From an uncultured Acetatifactor sp. (GTDB taxonomy: Bacteria; Bacillota; Clostridia; Lachnospirales; Lachnospiraceae), in NCBI GenBank assembly GCA_910584435.1, contig CAJUAP010000016.1:6802-70801 (forward strand): a stretch of DNA of 64,000 nucleotides, written 5' to 3'. This document shows positions 17,173 through 24,578 of this stretch, in pieces. Below the pieces are notes generated by a model that worked only from the letters and a program-made list of their open reading frames with translations, was not told where the DNA came from and searched no databases. Positions within the stretch are counted from its first letter, which is position 1, and every line of letters begins with the position of its first letter. The position numbers and the translations under genes are program-made.

Positions 17173-17212
17173 ACCCCAGGACAGCCGGAGCAAAAACTTA
17201 ATTTCCAATTTA

Positions 17213-17240
17213 TTGACAAATTCCTGAAATAATTTATAAT
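17213..17240 (+). promoter_or_regulatory. SigA promoter of the zinc-ribbon gene
   Basis: TTGACA at 17213-17218, 16-base spacer, TATAAT at 17235-17240; the gene starts 50 bases on. Confidence 0.8.
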
Positions 17241-17290
17241 AATTTTATATGATGTTTACATATCTAAAAGCAAGCAGAACGGAGGAGAAC

Positions 17291-17839
17291 ATGACAGCTA
17301 ATTCAGAGGCGCAAAATCCATCAGCAGACACAGAGCAGAGGAATTTTCCAAGCACATATAAACTTACCTGTCCCAAATGCGGTAAAAATGACTTCAAGGT
17401 ATTGGGGACAAAGGGGGCAAAAGGCGCATCCATCGGCATTGGAATGGCCTTCGGGGCAATCGGCAATTTAATTGCAAGTTCCTCCAGCAAAGATGAGGTC
17501 TCCGTACAGCCCGTCCAATATCAATGCAAATCCTGTAAAAATAAGTTTGAATCCCTGCCGCTGAACGCAGAGCCGGATGAAATTCTATCCGCTCCCTGTA
17601 CAATCACTTTTACCAGACTTTCCAGCTTCGTAGGTATGGCAGTGGTACAGGGCGTCTGGCTGAACGGCGTAAAAGCAGGCACCATAGACAACGGAAAGAC
17701 AATTACCTTCCAGACATTTACGAAACATAATACTATTTTTGTGACTGATCAATATGGTGTGGTAATTAATGAGGCTTACCATTTTGAGGCACAGAGCGGC
17801 GGACAGCAAAGCATCAACTTTAAGAGAAAATTTGTGTAG
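17291..17839 (+). CDS. Zinc-ribbon protein of unknown function
   Basis: 182 residues. A zinc ribbon formed by CPKCGKND and, after a glycine/alanine-rich hydrophobic loop (GAKGASIGIGMAFGAIG), CKSCKNKF; then a beta-rich C-terminal domain ('FTRLSSFVG', 'VWLNGVKAG'). The Gly-rich loop could touch a membrane. GGAGGAGAAC precedes the ATG at 17291; an in-frame ATG at 17249 lies too close to the promoter. Monocistronic under its own promoter. Function not known. Confidence 0.7.
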   Translation: MTANSEAQNPSADTEQRNFPSTYKLTCPKCGKNDFKVLGTKGAKGASIGIGMAFGAIGNLIASSSSKDEVSVQPVQYQCKSCKNKFESLPLNAEPDEILSAPCTITFTRLSSFVGMAVVQGVWLNGVKAGTIDNGKTITFQTFTKHNTIFVTDQYGVVINEAYHFEAQSGGQQSINFKRKFV

Positions 17840-17953
17840 CAGTTCAGTCATGCGGAAATGATTGTACAATTTGTCTGCGGAAGCTTGCTCACAAAAGACA
17901 GAGTGAACAGTAACAACTGTTACAAATTTTTATAACAAAGCTCTTTCCGCAAA

Positions 17954-17982
17954 TTGACAGCTCACTGATCCAATGCTATAAT
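17954..17982 (+). promoter_or_regulatory. Consensus SigA promoter without an adjacent gene
   Basis: TTGACA at 17954-17959, 17-base spacer, TATAAT at 17977-17982: a perfect consensus. The next gene starts 400 bases downstream, past a terminator at 18315. In between, a 55-codon frame ending at 18242 lacks any start and looks like a gene remnant. Confidence 0.75.
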
Positions 17983-18314
17983 AATGATGTCAAAATTTTA
18001 ACCATAACATATTTGCCGACGGCAGTTTATCTGTTTCCGGCTTAAGATTGGAGTATCCCATGTAATCAATAATCCGAAAAACTAATAGACAAAAACATCG
18101 GACGCTGTAGAAAAAAGAATTCAGCGGCCAGTGTTTTTTGTGTACCTGTTAAACAAGGATTATTTGATCAGCATGGGATTTCTATTACAGATGAATTGCT
18201 ATCTGCTAAAATGCACAAAGCATTCATTTTACTTCAGTGGTAAGACAAGTCTACGCCAATGTGCAGTATACCGTTTATAAGTAAACTGTAATACTATGAT
18301 ATTTCCCCTAACAT

Positions 18315-18346
18315 GCTGTGAAAGATATTCCTTCACGGCGTTTTTT
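18315..18346 (+). terminator. Rho-independent terminator ahead of the RNA ligase gene
   Basis: GCTGTGAA, nine-base loop, TTCACGGC, then G and six T. With the promoter at 17954 it delimits a ~350-nt transcript that could be a small RNA or an attenuated leader of the RNA-repair genes. Confidence 0.7.
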
Positions 18347-18389
18347 ATTGCCATAAAACGCTTATATGAGAAAGGATCGTGAAGAATAT

Positions 18390-19196
18390 ATGGAACAGAT
18401 TTATAAATATCCCCGCACCCGTCACCTGGAAGGCTCCAGAAAACAATCCGGCGATGAGGACTTGAAAAGCATCCCCTTCTGTGAAATAGAAGGAAAATAT
18501 CTGGTATTGGAAGAAAAGGTGGACGGCGCAAACTGCGGCATCAGCTTTGACAGCAGCGGCAGAATGTATCTGCAGAGCAGAGGGCATTTCCTCAACGGCG
18601 GATACGGAGAGCGGCAGTTTGACTTATTCAAATTATGGGCCGGCTGCTTTGAAGATGCGCTGCACCGGCTGCTGGGCAATCGATACATTATGTACGGCGA
18701 GTGGCTGTATGCAAAACATACCGTATTTTACGACTGCCTGCCCCATTATTTTATGGAATTTGACATTTTTGACAAGGAAGAAAAAAAATTTTATTCTACC
18801 GCAAAGCGCAGGGAACTTCTGCAGGATTTCCCGTTTATCCGCTCCGTCCGTGTACTGGAACAGGGATATTACCACAGTACAGAAGAAATAGCCCGTCACA
18901 TCGGCCCCAGCCTTTTTATCTCCGATACAGCAGAACAAAGCCTTCTGGCACAATGCCGGAAAGGCGGCGTGGATGCGGAGAAGGCTGTCCGGCAGACCGA
19001 TTTATCCGGAACCATGGAGGGCATCTATATCAAAGTGGAATCGGGGGATTATGTGACAGACCGTCTGAAATATGTCCGTGCCTCCTTCCTGAATACCATA
19101 CTTGATTCGGAGAGCCACTGGGCAAGCCGCCCGATTGTGGCCAACCGCCTGGCAGACGGCACCGACCTGTTCGCCATGCCGGAAGGGGGTGTCTGA
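18390..19196 (+). CDS. RNA ligase (Rnl2/Rnl5-like nucleotidyltransferase)
   Basis: About 268 residues. Motif I EEKVDGANCG supplies the lysine (about residue 43) that would carry AMP; further nucleotidyltransferase motifs are visible as 'MYGEWLYAKH' (motif III region), 'EGIYIKVE' (motif IV) and 'DRLKYVR' (motif V). Such enzymes seal nicked RNA or 3'-OH/5'-PO4 ends. The ATG at 18390 follows GAAG and fits family N-termini (IYKYPRTRHLEGS); the ATG at 18366 has no site. It is separated from the HD-polynucleotide kinase gene by one base, so the two form an RNA end-healing and sealing pair. Confidence 0.87.
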   Translation: MEQIYKYPRTRHLEGSRKQSGDEDLKSIPFCEIEGKYLVLEEKVDGANCGISFDSSGRMYLQSRGHFLNGGYGERQFDLFKLWAGCFEDALHRLLGNRYIMYGEWLYAKHTVFYDCLPHYFMEFDIFDKEEKKFYSTAKRRELLQDFPFIRSVRVLEQGYYHSTEEIARHIGPSLFISDTAEQSLLAQCRKGGVDAEKAVRQTDLSGTMEGIYIKVESGDYVTDRLKYVRASFLNTILDSESHWASRPIVANRLADGTDLFAMPEGGV

Positions 19197-19197
19197 C

Positions 19198-20346
19198 ATG
19201 GGAAATCCGCAGAACGGCATCCTTGCCAGAATCACGGACAGCGGCTTCTCTCTGCCCAGGCTGACGGAATATTTTCCGGAGCTTCTCACGCTGAAGGAGG
19301 TTCCGCAAAATCCCGAATATCATGCGGAAGGAGACGTTTTCCGCCACACCGAAATGGTATGCGAAGAATTGACTCGTCTTAGCTCATGGCAGGAATTATC
19401 CGAAGATGAACAGACGCTTCTCTTCCTGGCTGCCGCATTTCACGATATCGGTAAACCTGTCTGTACAAAACAGGAGGACGGAACATGGATTTCACCCAGG
19501 CACACCATTCTGGGTGAGAAAATCTTCCGCAGAATCGCTTACAGGGAAGCTGCCCGTTTCGGTCTGACCTTTGCACAGCGGGAGCTTACGGCCAAACTGA
19601 TCCGGCATCACGGTCTGCCCGTATGGTTTTGGACAAAGCAGCAGCCGGAACAGGACTTGTACAAAGCCGCAGAAAGCATCCCGCTCAGGCTCTTATACCT
19701 GCTTTCCAGGGCAGACATTCTGGGGCGGATGGAAGCCGCCCCCGGCTCGCTGTCGGAACAGGTGGAATTATTCCGGGACTATGCCATGGAGCTTCAGCTT
19801 TGGGAGGGCCCCCATGCCTTTACTAATCCTTATACCAGATTTCAATTCTATCAAAAAGGAGATCTGTGGCAGAATGCCGAGCTATATGATGATACTTCAT
19901 TTGATGTGATACTGCTGTCGGGCCTCCCCCTGTCCGGCAAAGATACCTGGATTGCGCAGAACAGCCGGACATACACATCCGAGATGCCCGTAATATCCTT
20001 AGATGACCTTCGGGAGAAAATGAGAATTGCGCCATCCAAGGATTCCGGCAGGGCAGCCCAGGCGGCATTGGAGCTTGCAAGAGGATATCTGCGCAGAAAA
20101 CAGTCCTTTATCTGGAATGCCACCAATATCATTCAGGAAACCAGGCAGAAACTGGTACGTCTGTTTGCCGGGTATGGAGCAAGGGTGCACATTCTATATC
20201 TGGAAGCGCCATATGAAGAGCTGCTCCGCAGAAACGCTGTAAGAACACGCCATATACCGGAGACTGTCCTGGAAGAAATGATACGGAAGCTGGAAATCCC
20301 GGCTCCCTGGGAAGCCTATGAAGTGCGTGTCATCTGTGAATCTTAA
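19198..20346 (+). CDS. HD-domain phosphatase/polynucleotide kinase (HD-Pnk type)
   Basis: 382 residues. N-terminal HD phosphohydrolase domain (H82-D83 in FHDIGKP, with further HTEM, HTILGEK and IRHHGLP metal ligands) followed by a P-loop kinase domain (GLPLSGKDTW at about 242-251, 'SLDDLREKMR', 'IWNATNI', 'YLEAPYEELLRRN'). This fusion matches bacterial HD-Pnk enzymes that remove 2',3'-cyclic or 2'/3' phosphates and phosphorylate 5'-OH ends. GGGGGTG ribosome site; the frame extends upstream to 19102 inside the ligase gene but coupling at 19198 is more likely. Confidence 0.88.
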   Translation: MGNPQNGILARITDSGFSLPRLTEYFPELLTLKEVPQNPEYHAEGDVFRHTEMVCEELTRLSSWQELSEDEQTLLFLAAAFHDIGKPVCTKQEDGTWISPRHTILGEKIFRRIAYREAARFGLTFAQRELTAKLIRHHGLPVWFWTKQQPEQDLYKAAESIPLRLLYLLSRADILGRMEAAPGSLSEQVELFRDYAMELQLWEGPHAFTNPYTRFQFYQKGDLWQNAELYDDTSFDVILLSGLPLSGKDTWIAQNSRTYTSEMPVISLDDLREKMRIAPSKDSGRAAQAALELARGYLRRKQSFIWNATNIIQETRQKLVRLFAGYGARVHILYLEAPYEELLRRNAVRTRHIPETVLEEMIRKLEIPAPWEAYEVRVICES

Positions 20347-20412
20347 TCTGTCATTGCTTCTTCCATACCTGAGGCGGCTGTAAAGTGAGGTATCCTGCTT
20401 TGCAGCCCCTCA

Positions 20413-21255
20413 TCAATTTTCCAGACGCCGTATCTCGTTCTCTTTGATCTCGATCCTGCCTTCTTTCAGCAGCCTTCCCACTGCACGCTTAAATTCATTC
20501 TTACTCATGCCTGTCTCCCTTCGGATAATGTCCGGGGATACCTTGTCATTAAAAGGAAGGACTCCTTTATAACGGTCAATGATGGAAAGCAGCTCCTGAA
20601 CATCCTGGTCCATCTGCAGATACGCCTTTTCCCGAATGCTCAGAGTCAGCTTGCCGTCTTCACGTACCTGAATCACCCTGGCAGACACATCTTTGCCCAA
20701 TTCCACCTTTCCGTACAGCTCCTTCTGCGGTATCAGGGCGGAATACTGATTATCCACTGCCACAAAAGCGCCGAAATTGTCACTCATCTCATACACGCGC
20801 CCGGTCACTCTGTCCTCCGGCCCATAAGGACTGTCTGTGCGGAGATTTTCATATACATTCATGGTAGCACAAAGCCGGTCGCTCTTATCAATATACAGGG
20901 AAACCAGCACCTGATGCCCCTGCTCCACTCTGCCCCTCTGCTGCTTAAAAGGAAGCAGCAAGTCCTTCTCCAATCCCCAATCTAAAAATGCGCCGAATTT
21001 TCCCACCTGGGCCACCGTCAATTCCGCAATTTCCCCCATTTTCAGCTTCGGCTCCCTGGTAGTGGCAATCAGCCTGTCGCTGGAATCACGGTAAATAAAG
21101 ACCTCAATCGCATCCCCCAGTCCGCTTCCCTCCGGTACCTGTTTCGCCGGAAGCAGCACTCTTTCCTGTGTGCTCTCTGATGAAACAGCCAAATATACGC
21201 CGAACTCTACCTTCTTAACAATCACAAGCTTCTGCTTCTCTCCTAAAAGAATCAT
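20413..21255 (-). CDS. cvfB: CvfB-like S1 RNA-binding protein
   Basis: 280 residues: tandem S1-type OB folds (about 1-60, 65-135, 145-215; e.g. VGKFGAFLDWGLEKDLLLP and MSDNFGAFVAVDN) and a C-terminal winged helix (about 225-280, 'GMSKNEFKRAVGRLLKEGRIEI'). This is the CvfB/YitL architecture, linked in other Firmicutes to virulence and RNA regulation. Monocistronic; a stretch with a dispersed palindrome separates it from the thioesterase gene. Confidence 0.88.
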   Translation of the reverse strand: MILLGEKQKLVIVKKVEFGVYLAVSSESTQERVLLPAKQVPEGSGLGDAIEVFIYRDSSDRLIATTREPKLKMGEIAELTVAQVGKFGAFLDWGLEKDLLLPFKQQRGRVEQGHQVLVSLYIDKSDRLCATMNVYENLRTDSPYGPEDRVTGRVYEMSDNFGAFVAVDNQYSALIPQKELYGKVELGKDVSARVIQVREDGKLTLSIREKAYLQMDQDVQELLSIIDRYKGVLPFNDKVSPDIIRRETGMSKNEFKRAVGRLLKEGRIEIKENEIRRLEN

Positions 21256-21462
21256 TTCCGTATCCTCTCATTTCCAATTCCGCATCCATCCTCCCTGCAC
21301 CACCGTCCCCGGACATTTGTACGTCTGTCTCCCGTCCGGCCATTTGTCTGTATACCGTTCAGACGGATGCCGTTACAACTCTATTATCCGCTTTCGCTCT
21401 TTATAATTTCCCTTGCCTGCGCTGAAACGCATTCTTTTCGCGTTTTGTGAGCATTCATGCAG

Positions 21463-21490
21463 CACCTCAGTGACCTGTCTGAACTGTTAC
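21463..21490. repeat. Dispersed palindrome, partial copy, inverted
   Basis: CAGTGACCTGTCTGAACTGT followed by TA: the same core as the 17142 copy read from the other strand, one arm degraded. Overlaps the stop of the thioesterase gene. Confidence 0.7.
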
Positions 21491-22197
21491 TGTTTTCCCT
21501 TTATTTCCACCACTGCATAAGGTTTATTCTCCTTATCCTGCAATGCAACGGTATAGCATCCGCCGCCATCGGCTACATAGGGTATCAATATATCATTCAG
21601 AAACGCCTGCTTCTTATACTCTGCTCTGACCTGTTCCGCCACGAAATACTCCGGCAGATACTCCATGGCCATATCAATAAACTGACGGTTATTTACATGA
21701 TGATTGGTATCCAGATGATGCTTGCGCACCACAACAGGCTCACCCACGATGCCGTCCGCCGGCACTGCAATCTTACGCGGCGCATATTCCATTTCTAATT
21801 TCGTCCCAAGCCCATACCCGTCCAGCATCGCCTGTGTGACAGTCGCCGGTCGGCCTGTTTCCGTATTCAGCAGACTCCACAGCGAGTTTGCCTTTGCAAT
21901 ATACTCTCCTTTTTCATCCAGCATGGCAAAATTCCGATATCCCAGAAATCCCTTCACATCATAAGGCAGTGTGCCGATGACAACCTTCTCCCCCAGCCAG
22001 GGATAACGCTCTACCACAATCTGCCATGAAGACAATACCCACACCAAATGTTCCTTCTTCAGGTACTCCACTCCCAGGTTCAGATCCTCTGAATGAAATG
22101 TGGAGCAATCCTGAAAATAGTTGATAAGGGAAGCCATCGTAAGCTTCCCCTCACTGTCTGTCTCACTATATCTGATCCTGCTCTCAAACGTATACAT
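21487..22197 (-). CDS. Acyl-ACP thioesterase (FatA/FatB-like)
   Basis: 236 residues with double hot-dog fold. N-terminal half has 'TDSEGKLTMASLINYFQD', the C-terminal half 'HHLDTNHHVNNRQFI' carrying the catalytic Asn/His pair of plant-type thioesterases. Cleaves acyl-ACP to free fatty acids. AAAGGA ribosome site before the ATG at 22197; the frame continues to 22314 into the upstream CPBP gene but has no site there. Confidence 0.88.
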   Translation of the reverse strand: MYTFESRIRYSETDSEGKLTMASLINYFQDCSTFHSEDLNLGVEYLKKEHLVWVLSSWQIVVERYPWLGEKVVIGTLPYDVKGFLGYRNFAMLDEKGEYIAKANSLWSLLNTETGRPATVTQAMLDGYGLGTKLEMEYAPRKIAVPADGIVGEPVVVRKHHLDTNHHVNNRQFIDMAMEYLPEYFVAEQVRAEYKKQAFLNDILIPYVADGGGCYTVALQDKENKPYAVVEIKGKQ

Positions 22198-22294
22198 GTC
22201 AAAATTCCTTTCAGCCTTCCGTCCATACTGCTTCGGCACCGGGCAAAACCTTCCGCGGGGAACCTGGTGCAGCGCCGGAAAATCTCCCTTTTCT

Positions 22295-23338
22295 CTACGC
22301 AAACAACTGTGCAATGATCATCGCAATCCAGATAATGCAATAAACAATCATTCCTGCGTTCAGTATCACCGTAGAAAACCTTTTTCCCTTGGGAATCACG
22401 ATCTCTCCGCTGTTTAATGTAAATCTCTTCTTCACCAGATTTACGATAAGCAATACAATTCCTGCTATCATAACACCCAAAATGAAGAGAACATAAATAA
22501 AGTAAACAGCCCAGCCAGCCAGATGCTCCATGAAATAATTCATCATAGCATCCATATCCATCCCTTCCGCCACAAGACTATAATACTCATCCAGGTTAAT
22601 CAGCTCTATCAGCTGAGTACTCACAACACCCCCGAAGAAATTAATTATCATATGAAGGGCAATGGTAATTTTCAAGTTTCCTGTCTTCACATACAGATAC
22701 GCCAGAAACACTCCCAGCGCAAACGCATATACAAACTGGTTCAAATTGCCGTGGAACAATCCGAACATAAGACCGGACAGCACTACGGCCACCCCCTGCC
22801 CATAACGAACAGTTCTGTCAACCAGGAATTTCCTGAATATCAGTTCTTCCATAATAGGTGCACAGATTACCATAATAAAAAATATCGTCAGCACATTCAG
22901 GTCAGCAGTGATATTCAGTATCTGGTTTTGTACCTCGCTTCCTTTCACTGCACCAATAGTGGTTGTAATAATAGTACCTATAATGTTAGACACATACATC
23001 ACTGCAAAACACATAATTGCCGCAACAACAAACTGCCCCGTTTTCATCTTGCGCTGTTCCAGATGCTCTGCAGGAATCTGTTTCAGCAGAAGCATCAGCG
23101 CAGGCATGCCGATCAGATACATGGGAAGCATGGACACCAGCATCGTTGCATTGGAATTTGATGCCCAGGACGGCTGAAGGACTTCAACCAATACCAGGGG
23201 GACCAGCTGCACGATATATATCAGAATGGTTCCTGCTACGTACATCCAGCCGACCTTGGAAAAATGCTTTCTGCTCATCTTCAGTCCCTCTCCCCGGCCT
23301 TCATTATCAATTATGACGGATTCTCTTGTCACTTCCAT
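22295..23338 (-). CDS. CPBP-family intramembrane metalloprotease
   Basis: 347 residues, about eight membrane helices. Abi/CPBP motifs present: APIMEELIFRKF (EExxxR), FGLFHGNL (FxxxH) and HMIINF. Family members cleave CAAX-like or other membrane substrates, including bacteriocin immunity roles. Start possibly at the downstream ATG (MSRKHFSK) at 23278, which follows GAGGGACTGAAG; both are in frame. The adjacent thioesterase gene may be cotranscribed. Confidence 0.85.
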   Translation of the reverse strand: MEVTRESVIIDNEGRGEGLKMSRKHFSKVGWMYVAGTILIYIVQLVPLVLVEVLQPSWASNSNATMLVSMLPMYLIGMPALMLLLKQIPAEHLEQRKMKTGQFVVAAIMCFAVMYVSNIIGTIITTTIGAVKGSEVQNQILNITADLNVLTIFFIMVICAPIMEELIFRKFLVDRTVRYGQGVAVVLSGLMFGLFHGNLNQFVYAFALGVFLAYLYVKTGNLKITIALHMIINFFGGVVSTQLIELINLDEYYSLVAEGMDMDAMMNYFMEHLAGWAVYFIYVLFILGVMIAGIVLLIVNLVKKRFTLNSGEIVIPKGKRFSTVILNAGMIVYCIIWIAMIIAQLFA

Positions 23339-23440
23339 ATCTTAGTCCTCATTCCATAATTTATTTTATTCAGTTTAGCACACTTTTTTTCATTTGTATA
23401 GCCTCACTGTCATAATTTACAGTTCAATACAGCCCTTCCA

Positions 23441-23470
23441 TAACACTTCAGACAAGCCGCTGAACTGTTA
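23441..23470. repeat. Dispersed palindrome (AACAGTTCAG family)
   Basis: TAACACTTCAG, ACAAGCCG, CTGAACTGTTA. The stop of the broken GNAT gene (23468-23470) is provided by this element. Confidence 0.8.
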
Positions 23471-23932
23471 CCTCTTTACATCTATTGACAGTTTATAGAT
23501 TCTCTGCTTTTCCATCTCATCATAATATGCAAAATAATCCTTTGGGGGCTTTACGATTTCCATAAGCTCTGCTCCAAATTTTTCAAACGTCCTGTATGAC
23601 GCAATGTTACTTTCATCGCAGACCAGAATCAGCTCAGTCATACCATGTGCTCCGGCAACCTGCAGTACAAGCCCGCAAGCTTTCTATGCATAGCCATTGC
23701 CGCGATATTCTTCTTCAATCCCGTAACCGATATTGCCATTATAATAGGAATGATAGTTGCTGCCGATGCGGATGCTGATTTTTCCCACAATAATATTGTC
23801 GACCCAGATATTATAGTAGTAAAATGGCAGCATTATTTCATCGCCCGGATTCTTCTCCAATATTTTCAGCGTAACCTCATCCTGATACAACACGTCAAAT
23901 TTGTCCCCAAAGTAAAACTATTCTTATAACCT
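23468..23932 (-). pseudogene. Broken GNAT N-acetyltransferase
   Basis: The minus strand encodes recognisable GNAT sequence: 'PFYYYNIWVDNIIVGKIS', 'GYGIEEEYRGNGYA' (acetyl-CoA binding R/Q-x-x-G-x-G/A), then an amber codon at 23689-23691, then in the same frame 'KACGLVLQVAG' and 'NIASYRTFEKFGAELMEIV'. A second amber codon lies before FYFGDKFDVLY, after the GGAGG ribosome site at 23929, so no normal start remains. Two in-frame stops and intact flanking similarity mean recent inactivation. Confidence 0.82.
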
Positions 23933-23945
23933 CCGGCTCATCTAT

Positions 23946-23982
23946 TATAAAAATTACCCCGGTGAATCTCTCCACCGGGGTC
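23946..23982 (-). terminator. Terminator after tRNA-Gln
   Basis: ACCCCGGTG/CACCGGGGT stem with a T run on the minus strand. Confidence 0.85.
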
Positions 23983-24009
23983 TGATATACAGGATATTCC
24001 TGCCTTCAA

Positions 24010-24081
24010 CAGGGCTACAAGGATTCGAACCTTGAAATGACGGAGTCAGAGTCCGTTGCCTTACCGTTTGGCGATAGCCCT
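24010..24081 (-). tRNA. tRNA-Gln (CUG anticodon)
   Basis: 72-nt cloverleaf on the minus strand: acceptor AGGGCTA/TAGCCCT with discriminator G, anticodon stem ACGGA/TCCGT with loop CTCTGAC (anticodon CTG, codon CAG), T arm CAAGG-TTCGAAT-CCTTG. CCA is not encoded. A terminator follows. Confidence 0.95.
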
Positions 24082-24190
24082 ATGTGTCATTGCTTAAGTT
24101 ATTATACACTAAGTATTTCCATTTTGCAATACCCTATTCAAAATTTTTTTAACTTTTTTATATCCTATCCGAAAAATGTGTGCCTGATGC

Positions 24191-24391
24191 TTATTTATTA
24201 TGTTTATTTTTTATATTACTAAATCCTGCACTAATACTTTCACCTGTCTCTACTATTCTTTCAAGAACATCAACCAGCTTTTCCTGAGTCATTTCTGACG
24301 GAATTATTGTATAATCTACATTGATACCCCAGGTTTCCTTATATTTCTGCTCTAATATTCGTACTTTTTCTAAAGCTTCTACATTTATCAT
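24191..24391 (-). CDS. Small hypothetical protein
   Basis: 66 residues from the ATG at 24391 (MINVEALEKVRILEQKYKE...), amphipathic, with a 'VDYTIIPSEMTQEKLVDVLERIVETGES' segment. The frame is open to 24559 but the extra part has no ribosome site and unusual composition. A weak GAGA precedes the ATG. Located between tRNA-Gln and the glutamine synthetase gene. Family not recognised. Confidence 0.4.
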   Translation of the reverse strand: MINVEALEKVRILEQKYKETWGINVDYTIIPSEMTQEKLVDVLERIVETGESISAGFSNIKNKHNK

Positions 24392-24578
24392 CTTTGTTAT
24401 CTCAACAACACTGAAAATTCCCTTCTGGATTCTCAGCCGACGGCACAGCCCCAGGAAAAGCAGCTTTTTATGCAACTTTGTTATGCAGCACCCTGGGACA
24501 TTGCCCTGAAAACCATCCAATGCAGCCGCCGGAATCACACTGTCCAAGTACACTCCCATACGGAAAACTTACTGTTTC

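Noticed and set aside
18050..18242. 55-codon plus-strand frame before the RNA ligase gene
   Set aside because: No start codon with a ribosome site and no recognised family; kept only as a possible remnant in the leader.
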